Assembly: GCA_029246385.1 (NCBI GenBank)
Contig: JAQWNG010000001.1
Span: 1 to 59,925 of the forward strand
From: Halioglobus sp.
Lineage (GTDB): Bacteria > Pseudomonadota > Gammaproteobacteria > Pseudomonadales > Halieaceae
Direction of reading: 5' to 3'
DNA length: 59,925 bases
A program made the position numbers and the translations under genes. Below the pieces are notes generated by a model, which saw only the letters and a list, made by a program, of their open reading frames with translations, made no database searches and was not told where the DNA came from. Shown here one piece after another: positions 8,824 to 19,992 of the stretch. The first letter of the stretch is position 1. Every line of letters begins with the position of its first letter.

Positions 8824-8972
8824 CAGTGCCCGTATAAAGTGCGGTGGTTCGCTCCCAATCGGCGCTGAGGCAGTCCTCTACTGACGATTTTTAACGCTGT
8901 CACGGGTGCAGACCCAAAGCCACAATATTGTCAGCTAGTCCCGTTAACTTAGCCTGCTGCAGTCACTCTGTG

Positions 8973-9254
8973 TTAGCCAGAGACAGAGCCCGTATATAAT
9001 TCAGCTTCATGAGGAAACGTGCCGGCACTTAGAGCCTCTCCATCGGTGTTTGCGGTAATCACGCCCTGAGGTTTTCTGTAAATTGCTTTAGTAACTGCAC
9101 GTGACCCTGTAGCGTTTTGGGATATCTCCTTTGAGTCAGATAGGACTGTATTTTTTAGCTTCATCTGCAACCCCTGACCATAAGTATCCATCGGAGCATA
9201 TATGATCACCGCCTCTACAAATACAAATACAAATACAAATATAATCAACGACAT
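8973..9254 (-). CDS. possible small secreted or membrane protein
   Basis: A 93-codon minus-strand frame in an otherwise empty 545-bp gap between the DoxX gene and hemL. The first 20 residues are hydrophobic (MSLIIFVFVFVFVEAVIIYA), like a signal peptide or membrane anchor, and the Phe-Val repeats are encoded by the hexanucleotide tandem repeat at 9216-9239. The rest is polar with no family I recognise. There is no convincing ribosome-binding site close to the ATG. It may be a chance frame; the tandem repeat could vary its N-terminus without breaking the frame. Nothing else gene-like is visible in 8824-9368. Confidence 0.3.
   Translation of the reverse strand: MSLIIFVFVFVFVEAVIIYAPMDTYGQGLQMKLKNTVLSDSKEISQNATGSRAVTKAIYRKPQGVITANTDGEALSAGTFPHEAELYTGSVSG
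9216..9239. repeat. hexanucleotide tandem repeat (TACAAA x4)
   Basis: Four perfect head-to-tail copies of TACAAA, followed by a degenerate fifth (TATAAT, 9240-9245). Read on the minus strand the unit is TTTGTA, giving alternating Phe-Val codons inside the small frame at 8973-9254. On the plus strand it lies about 130 bp before hemL. The copy number may be prone to slippage. Confidence 0.9.
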
Positions 9255-9368
9255 GGAATAATACTGCGATCCCTTTCAGGGCGCTGGATATTTCACACTA
9301 CAGCACTGATAATTTTGACCTAACCCGCTGCTAATCACATAAGCGAGTTTCCGACAAACAGGACAGCT

Positions 9369-11671
<2,303 letters not shown>

Positions 11672-11969
11672 CCTGCTAGTCCCTTTTGTGCGCTTTCGTT
11701 CATCCTTGTGTTATATTCTAACGTGGCCTAGTCTGTAAGGCTGAGCGCAATGCGACTGTGTTTGGCGGGCCTTTTTAGTGTGATTAAAGCCGACCCTGCT
11801 CTTGTGGTAGATTTTGTGCAAGGTAAAAAGCGTCTGTCCTGCAGGTTAGCAGGGAAAATCCGACATTGCGCAACTTGGTGCGGATTGTTTCCTGCGGAAC
11901 AGCAATTAGCCGCTATTTAAGGCCATTATTACAGACAAACATCGTCTGCATCCGATAGAAATACGCTAA

Positions 11970-13163
11970 ATGAACAACAAAGCCCTGAAACAATCTAAAG
12001 GCTCACTCCGCTCTAGGCTTAACAAGCTTCCTGATTGGCTATTCCGCTTGTGCACCGGAAGCCCTGTTTACGACGCGTTGAACGAAGAGCATTATCGCCA
12101 GCGTATACTCGTGATGATCAGCTGTTTTTGGTTGTTATCAGCGGTTTTTTTCAGTGTCATGACCCCCTTGCTGATCAAGCTTGATTTTCGCGGGCACGTG
12201 GTTGCACAGGCCTTATTCTTTAGCACTATATTTGGCGTCGTCATCAGCATGTTGGTTTTACGCTTCAGCGGCAATCGAATGAAAGCGCTCAACGTGATGC
12301 TTTTGATTTATACGAGCGCTTTTTTTATCGCGTGCCTTATATTTGGCGGCTCACAATCCCCCACTTATCCACTCCTCATAATGGCACCGGCGATAGCTGC
12401 CATCGCTGGCAGCATCGTCTTGAGCGCGGGCTGGGGATTACTTGTCGTAGCTATTTGGGTGGGCCTATTTATAGCGGAGAGTAATGGTGCCCCATACACA
12501 CATATCATTGCGCCTGATAGCCGAGGCATAGCCACGCTGTTGGCCTGCTCAGCGCTGGCTATTGCTGTAGTCAGCGTGATTATTATTTACGCGGAGATGA
12601 ACAAAGCACTAAGGCTCAGCCTGCAGAGCACCAACTTAGCGCTGGAGCACTTATCGTCCCATGACCAATTGACCCAGTTGCCCAATCGCAGAGTCTATAA
12701 CGAGCGCATAGAGAATGCCCTGCAGCGTGCGGCCGAGCGTGACGGCATGGTAAGCCTATTGTTTATAGACCTGAATGGCTTCAAGAAAGTCAATGATACC
12801 TATGGCCACGGGGCGGGCGACAAACTTTTGATCGCCACTGCCCAGCGCATCCGCAATAGCCTTCGTGAAACTGACCTAGTCGCGCGTCTAGGCGGGGATG
12901 AATTTGTAGTCGTGGTCGAAGGTGCAACGTCAGTGGACGAAATTACACGCCTCGCCCACAAACTGTCACAGGCTATTGAAAAAAAACTGTGCGTTCGGCA
13001 GCAGCCACTGACGTTTAGCGCGGGTATTGGCGTAGCAACCTTCCCTCTCGACGGACGTCAAAAACAAGAACTTGAAGAAAAAGCAGACAGAGCCATGTAC
13101 CTAGCCAAAAATACAGGTGTTCCGGTAGCGCTTGCGAGTGACGAATTCGTTAGCACGGCTTAA
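11970..13163 (+). CDS. membrane-bound diguanylate cyclase (GGDEF)
   Basis: Makes cyclic di-GMP from two GTP at the inner membrane. About six hydrophobic helices occupy residues 45-210 and form an N-terminal sensor region I cannot assign to a named family. A short linker (about 215-235) follows, then a GGDEF domain (about 236-390). The domain starts with HDQLTQLPNRR, has the intact active loop RLGGDEF, and carries an allosteric I-site RETD five residues before GGDEF, so feedback inhibition by c-di-GMP is expected. No EAL or HD-GYP domain is present. It stands alone between hemB and a convergent Nudix gene; the signal sensed is unknown. Confidence 0.92.
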   Translation: MNNKALKQSKGSLRSRLNKLPDWLFRLCTGSPVYDALNEEHYRQRILVMISCFWLLSAVFFSVMTPLLIKLDFRGHVVAQALFFSTIFGVVISMLVLRFSGNRMKALNVMLLIYTSAFFIACLIFGGSQSPTYPLLIMAPAIAAIAGSIVLSAGWGLLVVAIWVGLFIAESNGAPYTHIIAPDSRGIATLLACSALAIAVVSVIIIYAEMNKALRLSLQSTNLALEHLSSHDQLTQLPNRRVYNERIENALQRAAERDGMVSLLFIDLNGFKKVNDTYGHGAGDKLLIATAQRIRNSLRETDLVARLGGDEFVVVVEGATSVDEITRLAHKLSQAIEKKLCVRQQPLTFSAGIGVATFPLDGRQKQELEEKADRAMYLAKNTGVPVALASDEFVSTA

Positions 13164-13214
13164 CCCATCAAAACGCCATTGAACTGAGTCAAAGGAGCGC
13201 GTCGTGCGCAGACA

Positions 13215-13835
13215 TTACCTGCGACGCCAACGCAGAGGTCTGGGCTTCCTGCCAGCCGCAAGATCTAATAATTCATCCAGCATCATCAATGACAGGCCCC
13301 AGATACAACGACCTTGATAGCGATAGCAAGGGACAGATATTCCGGCGCCCTTATAAGTCCACGTCATTTCTTCTCTGTTATCCGCATCAACCAAAAACTC
13401 CAAGGGAACCCACATCACTTCTGCCACCTCGTAATTCGTCGTAAAAATGACCTCTCGATCCAAACGGAACACAAATGGGCTGACCGCCATACCCAGCCTA
13501 CCCCACTGCGGCTTGGCATTAAGATCAGACAAGCGGCCAATACACGGATCCTGAGATCCCAAACTCAAACCCACCTCTTCTGCTGTCTCGCGGGTTGCCA
13601 CCGCAAAGCCGTTAATATCTGTTTTATCCATGCGGCCACCTGGAAACGCCATATGCCCTGACCAAGGGTCGCCCTTCCGCTCCGCCCTTTTGATCATCAG
13701 AATATGCAGCTTGCCGTCACGTATTTGCAGTACCATGGCCACCGCTGAACGCTTCATCAATTGACGCAACCGCTTTCTTTTAGGCTTGTAGTCGCCGAGG
13801 CGTGATTCAATAATTTGTAGCAATGATACGGACAC
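13215..13835 (-). CDS. Nudix hydrolase, CoA-pyrophosphatase-like
   Basis: Cytosolic pyrophosphohydrolase of 206 residues. The Nudix box is clear (GGRMDKTDINGFAVATRETAEEVGL, with the REXXEEXG core RETAEEVG). The preceding SGHMAFPGG and the KRAERKGDPW segment resemble the UPF0035 motif of CoA pyrophosphatases such as NudL, so a CoA-diphosphate substrate is likely but not proved. The C-terminus is strongly basic (RKPRPLRWRRR), which is unusual. It is divergent from the ABC gene at 13936 and convergent with the GGDEF gene. Confidence 0.85.
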   Translation of the reverse strand: MSVSLLQIIESRLGDYKPKRKRLRQLMKRSAVAMVLQIRDGKLHILMIKRAERKGDPWSGHMAFPGGRMDKTDINGFAVATRETAEEVGLSLGSQDPCIGRLSDLNAKPQWGRLGMAVSPFVFRLDREVIFTTNYEVAEVMWVPLEFLVDADNREEMTWTYKGAGISVPCYRYQGRCIWGLSLMMLDELLDLAAGRKPRPLRWRRR

Positions 13836-13935
13836 TCTAGACTCTTCCCCTTAGGGTAGTTGCAGGCGTTAGGATTAAGCCAGTCGCGCGCCAGGATGAC
13901 AAGGTGTCACACTAATTTATAATGCGGGGTACATC

Positions 13936-15450
13936 ATGGTTAGCCAAAAATGGCAAACAAGCGAGCTACTAGAGCTGCGTAATATCAGCTTAGTCTATCG
14001 TGCTCTGCCGGCATTGCGTAACATTCACTGGCGTGTAACGCTTGGCCAGCAATGGGCCTGCCTTGGCCTCAATGGTGCGGGTAAAACCAGTCTCGCAAAA
14101 ATCATCAGCCGCCAGGCCATACATTTTTCGGGTGAACTGTTGCGCTCATCCGAGTTAGAAAAAGGCGGGATAGCGTACGTCTGTTTCGAGCAAGGCAAAA
14201 CCCTGTGCGAGCGAGACAAAAAAAGGGATGACTCAGAGTTCCGTGCTGACGCCAGCGATCCAGGGACAACCGTGCAAGCACTTATTCTTGACGGGCGAGA
14301 CTCAAATGAAGCTTTTCACTACTGGGTAAAACGGCTAAACATGGAACGCTTCCTGCATCGAGGTCTGCGTTTTATTTCAACCGGTGAGATGCGCAAAGCA
14401 CTGCTAGTAACAGCCATCCTAAGTCAGCCGAATCTACTCATCCTCGATAGCCCAATCGACGGGCTAGACCTCGCTAGCCAAAAAGAAATGCAAACAGTCA
14501 TCGATGAACTCCTGCAGTCAGACCTCACTGTGTTAATGCTGTGCAGGCAAATGGAGGATGTCCCCATGAGCGTTACCCATGTAATCGTTCTCGATAATGG
14601 CGAAGTGCTCGGCTGTGACACTAGGGAACGCATTTTTTCGGATACAGATATACAAACGCGAATGCACCCCCCGCTGCCCAATTTCGAAACACTGCCCCCA
14701 GCCTCGTTACGGCCGTATTCACTACCTATTGGCAAACCTCTGCTGAAGCTTAGCAATGTAGCGGTACACTACGATGATCTGACAGTGCTGCACAATGTCG
14801 ACTGGACCCTTGATCTGGGCACTCACTGCTGCATTTCGGGCCCCAATGGTTGCGGCAAGACGACACTGTTAAGCCTTATCACCGGGGACAACCACAAAGC
14901 CTATGGACAAGACATCACCCTGTTTGGCGTCAAGAGAGGCAGCGGCGAAAGCGTGTGGGACATCAAACAAAAATTTGGTCAGCTGGATACTCAACTGCAG
15001 CTCAATTTTGCGCGTGGCATGCGCACAATAGAGGTGGTAGTGTCGGGATTCTTTGACACGATTGGCCTGTATGACGAATGGGGTGACACGCAACGCAATA
15101 CTGCAGAACAGTGGCTATGCGCATTAGGAATGGCTGACTACCTGAACGAAAGTTTTGATGCGTTGTCGTTTGGCTTACAGCGCATGGTACTGCTCGCCAG
15201 AGCAATGGTAAAATCTCCTATCATACTAATACTGGACGAACCGACTCTAGGGCTCGATGGCCACCATCGCAAACTAATGTTACTTGCGATTGATCACATC
15301 GCAAAGAATAGCGACACACAGATTATTTTTGTTAGTCACTCGGTAGGGGAGACGCCTGCCTGTATCAATCAATACCTGAGCTTCGAGCCATCCGATAATG
15401 GCTTTGAATTACTACAACGCCGCGCCGAGACTCTTACAATCAATACCTGA
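13936..15450 (+). CDS. ModF-like tandem ABC ATPase
   Basis: Soluble protein with two ABC nucleotide-binding domains and no membrane segment, 504 residues. Domain 1: Walker A GLNGAGKTS (about residue 45), signature STGEMRK, Walker B LLILDSPIDGLD in which the catalytic Glu is replaced by Ser. Domain 2: GPNGCGKTT (about residue 305), signature LSFGLQR, Walker B LILDEPTLGLD intact. The architecture and shared segments (VSGFFDTIGLYDEW, GSGESVWDIK) match E. coli ModF/PhrA, whose role is unclear although it lies by molybdate transport genes. No modABC genes are nearby. One domain is therefore probably catalytically weak. No strong ribosome-binding site before the ATG. Confidence 0.85.
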   Translation: MVSQKWQTSELLELRNISLVYRALPALRNIHWRVTLGQQWACLGLNGAGKTSLAKIISRQAIHFSGELLRSSELEKGGIAYVCFEQGKTLCERDKKRDDSEFRADASDPGTTVQALILDGRDSNEAFHYWVKRLNMERFLHRGLRFISTGEMRKALLVTAILSQPNLLILDSPIDGLDLASQKEMQTVIDELLQSDLTVLMLCRQMEDVPMSVTHVIVLDNGEVLGCDTRERIFSDTDIQTRMHPPLPNFETLPPASLRPYSLPIGKPLLKLSNVAVHYDDLTVLHNVDWTLDLGTHCCISGPNGCGKTTLLSLITGDNHKAYGQDITLFGVKRGSGESVWDIKQKFGQLDTQLQLNFARGMRTIEVVVSGFFDTIGLYDEWGDTQRNTAEQWLCALGMADYLNESFDALSFGLQRMVLLARAMVKSPIILILDEPTLGLDGHHRKLMLLAIDHIAKNSDTQIIFVSHSVGETPACINQYLSFEPSDNGFELLQRRAETLTINT

Positions 15451-15567
15451 TTTAGCGCACAACTCGCTCAATCAACGGGGTAGGCGCGCAAGGTGCCGAC
15501 ACTTTCACCTTCACTCTCACCAAAACAGGGTTTTAATCGGACGCGCCGAAAGTCCGCGCAGGTCACT

Positions 15568-15990
15568 TCACCGAGTATAACGGCGTAAGGCATCGCATTG
15601 AGTCTTTCCACTGCAGTACAACTGTCCGCGTTCAGCGGTAGCCCGTGCCTGCACATTATCACCGCTGGCACTGTGAGTCTTGGCCATACCGAGATAGACC
15701 TCAGCACTGTCAGGGTCTATCCGCTGCGCCCGCTCAAGCAGCGCCATCGCCTGCTCATAATCGCCTCTATTAGTGGCCTGCTCGGCTTTTGCTAGCAGTC
15801 CTTTCCAGGCAGCGCTAGCGGAAGGCGTAGAGGCGCGAAACGGAGCTTCCGGCACCCTAGCATCAGGAATCACCGCATGCTGTGACGCTTTTACCACTGG
15901 CGCGGGCTCACCCTCCGGAAGCGTTGAGCAAGCGGTTACCACGGCGAGTAACCCCAGCGCTGCAATCCGAACCACTAATTTACAAAGCAT
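15568..15990 (-). CDS. lpoP: TPR lipoprotein, LpoP-type PBP1b activator
   Basis: Outer-membrane lipoprotein candidate of 140 residues. A signal peptide ends in the lipobox VTAC (Cys21), then a proline-rich linker (about 22-50), then two tetratricopeptide-like repeats (AEQATNRGDYEQAMALLERA and the following AEVYLGMAKTHSASGD). It begins 2 bp after the mrcB stop with GGGGAG about 8 bp before the ATG at 15990, so it is translationally coupled to PBP1b. In Pseudomonas aeruginosa the TPR lipoprotein encoded next to PBP1b is LpoP, which stimulates its polymerase; the same order and architecture support that call here. Only sequence-independent features were used. Confidence 0.8.
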   Translation of the reverse strand: MLCKLVVRIAALGLLAVVTACSTLPEGEPAPVVKASQHAVIPDARVPEAPFRASTPSASAAWKGLLAKAEQATNRGDYEQAMALLERAQRIDPDSAEVYLGMAKTHSASGDNVQARATAERGQLYCSGKTQCDALRRYTR

Positions 15991-15992
15991 GA

Positions 15993-18263
15993 CTAAGCTC
16001 CCCCAAATAAAGACTCGAACCAATTTTTAATACCTGATTCGGCGTTCGACTCAGATTGACGTGGCGAGCAGTCCGTCCGCTCGGTGGGCGCGGAGCCAAT
16101 AATAAAGGGCAGCATACGCGCATTGGGGCAACCGTCACCGGTCAGGTAACCGTTGCGATCATTAATCCACTGGGGCTCAATGCCATCAGGCATACGATAG
16201 GCCAGCGGTTGCTTGCTGGCACTCGCCATAAAATGCGCCCACACCTTCAGCGCCCCACTGCCACCCGTCAACTTGGTACCGGCATTGTCATCTCGTCCTA
16301 CCCAGCTGACAGCAAGCAAGTCACCAGAAAAACCAGCAAACCAAGAATCCCGACCGTCATTGGTCGTGCCGGTCTTACCGGCGACCGCAAAATTTTCGGG
16401 TAAATAGCGATAAACGCCGCGTCCGGTTCCCTCGCGTACCGCTGCTCGCAGCGCATAATGTAATAAATGTACAGACTGTATGCTGGCGGTGCGATCATAC
16501 TCTAGCGCGTACCGCTGCAGGGATTTACCATCAGCATCAACAACATCTCGGATACTGCGTAATGGCATGCGGAATCCGCCAGCCGCTATCGATTGATACA
16601 TGGCGGCCATATCCATAGGCGAATATTCGCCAGCACCCAATAACAGCGCAGGTACCCGCGGCACACCTTGCTTGACGCCGAGCCGTGCCAGCATGTCAAT
16701 AACAGAGTCTAGACCCACTTCCATACCCAACCGTGCGCTGGCAAGGTTGTAGGATTTAGCCAAGGCATGATAAAGCAGCACGTCGCCATGAGCCTGAAGA
16801 TCAAAGTTTTTCGGTTGCCACGACTTTGCACCCCCCAGCCTGACGGTCAAGGGCGCATCTGACAGTCGTGTCGCCAGCGAATATTCGTTCGGGCGCTCTA
16901 ATGCCACCAAATAAGTGGCGGGCTTGAGCAAGGAACCCGCTGGTCGCCTGACGTCTAGTGCTCGGTTAAACCCTGCGAAACGCGCCTTGCGACCTCCGCT
17001 AAGTGCGGCCACTTCTCCTGTGTCAAAACGCGTGACAACCGTGGCACTTTGCAACTCATCGCGCGGATCAAGTTGATCCATAATAACCGTTGTGCTGCTC
17101 TCCAACTTGCGCTGAAGCAAGGGGTCAAAACCAGTAAAGATACTAAGTCCCCGGGTGGTCAAATCCTCGTCTCTGTAATCCCGGCGCAGCTGCCGACGCA
17201 CCACGTCTAGGAAGGCTGGGAACGAATCTCGCATCCGACGTTGTTTATTCAGGCCCAGTGGCATGGCGCCTGCCACTGCGGCCTGCTCCGGTGAAATCAC
17301 CCCTTGGTCCACCATAAGATTCAGCACCAAATTACGTCGCTCCAACGCTCTGTCTGGATTGCGCTGTGGGTTATAAAAAGAGGGGCCCTTAATCATCCCA
17401 ATCATTAAGGCCTGCTCATGCAATCCCAGCCGCTCCAATGGCTTGGCGAAATAATGCTGTGAGGCAAGCGCAAAGCCGTGAATGGAGTGACGACCTTCCT
17501 GGCCGAGGTACACCTCGTTGATGTAGCTCTCCAGTATCTGGTCTTTGTCGTAATGCAGCTCTAGTAGCATCGCCATTACCAGTTCTGTCAGCTTACGAAC
17601 GATGGTGCGCTCGGATGTGAGGTAATAGTTTTTCACCAGCTGCTGAGTGATAGTACTTCCACCAGCGACCACCTGACCCGAACGCAAATTACTGAGGGCT
17701 GCGCGGGATATCCCGGCAATTGAGAAACCCCAATGCCGGTAGAAGTCACGGTCCTCTACCGCCATCAACCCCTGACGCAAGCTCAGAGGAACATCATCCA
17801 AACGTGCCAGAACCCGGTCTTCCCCATGCTGAGGATAAATCCCGCCGATTATCACCGGATCCAGTCGCATAAGGTCAATATCTCCGTCACCGGCTGACAA
17901 GCTTTTAACTCCGTCGTCGCCGAACTCAATCAATATACGCCGTGCGGGTTCTTGCTCCTCAGGGAAATTAAAGCCTCGCGTATAAAGTTCAAAGCGATTT
18001 TTGAAACGTGACACCTCCCCGGGGTTGCGGGCGGATGTCACCGAGCGATACCCCAAAACTTCCAACTCGTACCCTAGATCGTCCGGCGACAGAGGGGCGC
18101 CAATAAAAATCTCCAATGGGCGAGCGTAAACCTTAGCAGGCAGATCCCACATCTTGTGATTGAACGTTGCAGTAATACGGGCGTCAAAATAGATCACAAC
18201 GAGCCCTCCTAGAATGAGAGCAACAAGTGTCAATTTAAGCAATAGATGGCTGGTACGAAACAT
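15993..18263 (-). CDS. mrcB: penicillin-binding protein 1B
   Basis: Bifunctional peptidoglycan synthase, about 756 residues, with one N-terminal transmembrane helix. A UB2H-like region comes first, then the GT51 glycosyltransferase with its catalytic EDRDFYRHWG and GGSTITQQLVKNYYL motifs. The transpeptidase follows with SLLKP (SxxK), SYN and KTGTTNDGRDSWF. The ATG at 18263 is preferred to a TTG at 18272, although neither has a strong Shine-Dalgarno. The downstream gene, 2 bp away, encodes an LpoP-like activator, completing an outer-membrane-regulated synthase unit. Divergent from the adenosine kinase gene. Confidence 0.95.
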   Translation of the reverse strand: MFRTSHLLLKLTLVALILGGLVVIYFDARITATFNHKMWDLPAKVYARPLEIFIGAPLSPDDLGYELEVLGYRSVTSARNPGEVSRFKNRFELYTRGFNFPEEQEPARRILIEFGDDGVKSLSAGDGDIDLMRLDPVIIGGIYPQHGEDRVLARLDDVPLSLRQGLMAVEDRDFYRHWGFSIAGISRAALSNLRSGQVVAGGSTITQQLVKNYYLTSERTIVRKLTELVMAMLLELHYDKDQILESYINEVYLGQEGRHSIHGFALASQHYFAKPLERLGLHEQALMIGMIKGPSFYNPQRNPDRALERRNLVLNLMVDQGVISPEQAAVAGAMPLGLNKQRRMRDSFPAFLDVVRRQLRRDYRDEDLTTRGLSIFTGFDPLLQRKLESSTTVIMDQLDPRDELQSATVVTRFDTGEVAALSGGRKARFAGFNRALDVRRPAGSLLKPATYLVALERPNEYSLATRLSDAPLTVRLGGAKSWQPKNFDLQAHGDVLLYHALAKSYNLASARLGMEVGLDSVIDMLARLGVKQGVPRVPALLLGAGEYSPMDMAAMYQSIAAGGFRMPLRSIRDVVDADGKSLQRYALEYDRTASIQSVHLLHYALRAAVREGTGRGVYRYLPENFAVAGKTGTTNDGRDSWFAGFSGDLLAVSWVGRDDNAGTKLTGGSGALKVWAHFMASASKQPLAYRMPDGIEPQWINDRNGYLTGDGCPNARMLPFIIGSAPTERTDCSPRQSESNAESGIKNWFESLFGGA

Positions 18264-18429
18264 AGGGTTCAAGTTTACACCAGCTGCTCGATAAATCGGA
18301 TTGTCTTTACACTTGTTTTTACCGGCATCATCGCAAGGCTAATCGCCGGCATTGCGATCTAGCGCTTTTATTCGACTGACAAATCAGGATAATGGTGCAA
18401 GACTGTTTACCTGATAGGCGAAATCAACA

Positions 18430-19431
18430 ATGAAAAAATATGTGGCATACGGCATCGGTGCAGCTTTGGTAGACACCGAAATCAAAGTGACGGATGCCGA
18501 ATTGGCTCAGATGAAGATTGAAAAAGGTCTGATGACGCTGGTCGATGAAGATCGCCGACTTGAGCTACTCGACCATCTTCAAGATCACCTGATTAGAGCT
18601 AACCATGCTAGCGGTGGCAGTGCAGGCAACTCGATGATTGCAACTGCACAGTTTGGCGGGCCAACTTTTATGTCCTGTAAGGTCGCCAATGACAGCGACG
18701 GTGATATCTACATCGCCGATTTGGAAGCTGCCGGTGTCGATCACTGCCTGCAAGCCAAGCGCGATGCCGGCACAACCGGCAAATGCCTAGTATTGATTAC
18801 GCCTGATGCTGAACGCAGCATGAACACATTTCTGGGCATCAGCGAAACGTTGTCGACCGAGCAGTTGGATGCCGACGCAATTGCCGCCTCCGAGTATATG
18901 TATCTAGAGGGCTATCTGGTGACATCCCCAACCGGTCGCGCAGCAGCGATCAAGGCGAGAGAAATCGCCGAGGCAGCTGGCGTGAAAACCGCTCTGAGTT
19001 TTTCCGACCCAGGAATGGTGGAGTTTTTCCGTGATGGCATGACTGACATTATTGGGAAACGTCTCAACCTAATATTCTGCAACGAAGACGAAGCTCTGGG
19101 CTGGGCCCAAAGCGATAGCCTGGATGTTGCAGTGGAGCGACTAAAAGCCATTGCCGATACCTTTGTCATCACCCGGGGTAGTGACGGTGCGCTGACGTTT
19201 GATGGCTCTGCGCTGACCGAAATTCCGGCGCATAAAGTGCGTGCCGTGGACACCAATGGTGCCGGCGACATGTTCGCAGGCGCATTCCTCTACGCTATCA
19301 CCAACGGAGAGGACTTTCCCACAGCAGGGCACTTCGCCAGCTTGGCGGCGGGAAGGGTTGTCGCCAGCTATGGCCCTCGACTGCCTGCAGAAGATTATCG
19401 GACACTGCGCAAAGCGTTTTTCAATCGCTAG
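18430..19431 (+). CDS. PfkB-family sugar kinase, adenosine kinase
   Basis: Ribokinase-superfamily enzyme of 333 residues that most likely phosphorylates adenosine to AMP in purine salvage. The substrate/nucleotide motifs are GGSAGNSMIATAQFGG (about residue 62) and the catalytic DTNGAGDMFAGAF (about 275). The N-terminus MKKYVAYGIGAALVDTE and the insertion pattern resemble gammaproteobacterial adenosine kinases more than ribokinase or fructokinase. The substrate call is inferred from overall resemblance. The gene is monocistronic, with 212 bp before the pentapeptide gene. Confidence 0.85.
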   Translation: MKKYVAYGIGAALVDTEIKVTDAELAQMKIEKGLMTLVDEDRRLELLDHLQDHLIRANHASGGSAGNSMIATAQFGGPTFMSCKVANDSDGDIYIADLEAAGVDHCLQAKRDAGTTGKCLVLITPDAERSMNTFLGISETLSTEQLDADAIAASEYMYLEGYLVTSPTGRAAAIKAREIAEAAGVKTALSFSDPGMVEFFRDGMTDIIGKRLNLIFCNEDEALGWAQSDSLDVAVERLKAIADTFVITRGSDGALTFDGSALTEIPAHKVRAVDTNGAGDMFAGAFLYAITNGEDFPTAGHFASLAAGRVVASYGPRLPAEDYRTLRKAFFNR

Positions 19432-19643
19432 TTAGGTCTTGAATGTCACGGCCGAAGCAGGGCGGTATATTTATCCGCTAATGACGCAGCAGCAGAACCC
19501 CCCGGCAGACTGCTATTAAATGACACCGTCAGTTTCTCTTTAATAGGGCTAGGCTTGCGGCTCGCAGTGGCTTAAGCTATCGACTGACAAAGTACCGTAG
19601 TCCGTCGCATGCTGGAGCGGGCAATCATCAACAAGGTAATCCC

Positions 19644-19988
19644 ATGGACAAGCCCGTTATAAAAAAAGACCCGCTATATCAGCTCCTTCGCACCGAAGAC
19701 ATTAAGAGCTTCAACGAACAGCGGGACCAATTAAACACCAGCGAACTGAAAAGCGGCGACTACCGCGGTCGCGACTTACGTAACATGAAGGCGCAGGGAC
19801 TAGACTTTAGCAATTCCTACTTCCGCAATGCCGACCTGAGCGGCATTGATTTTAGAAACACTAACTTGGAAGGTGCCAGTTTGCTGGATGCCAAGCTGTC
19901 TGGAACCTACTTCCCAGTGGCGCTTAGCGCGCAGGAGATACGCCTATCTCTGGACACGGGGACCCGGCTGCGCTACACCCTAGACTAA
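19644..19988 (+). CDS. pentapeptide repeat protein
   Basis: Short cytosolic protein of 114 residues. Residues about 39-88 form roughly ten tandem A(D/N)LxX-type pentapeptides (RDLRN, MKAQG, LDFSN, FRNAD, LSGID, FRNTN, LEGAS), which fold into a right-handed quadrilateral beta-helix. The N-terminal 38 residues and the C-terminal 26 are non-repeat and charged. Some members protect DNA gyrase, but this repeat block is far shorter than QnrA/MfpA, so no function is assigned. Convergent with the DUF2333 gene, with 4 bp between stops. Confidence 0.85.
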   Translation: MDKPVIKKDPLYQLLRTEDIKSFNEQRDQLNTSELKSGDYRGRDLRNMKAQGLDFSNSYFRNADLSGIDFRNTNLEGASLLDAKLSGTYFPVALSAQEIRLSLDTGTRLRYTLD

Positions 19989-19992
19989 CTGA

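Noticed and set aside
11672-11969. Possible riboswitch before the GGDEF gene
   Set aside because: Stem-loops such as CCTGC/GCAGG occur, but the conserved core of c-di-GMP-I riboswitches is absent and no expression platform is visible.
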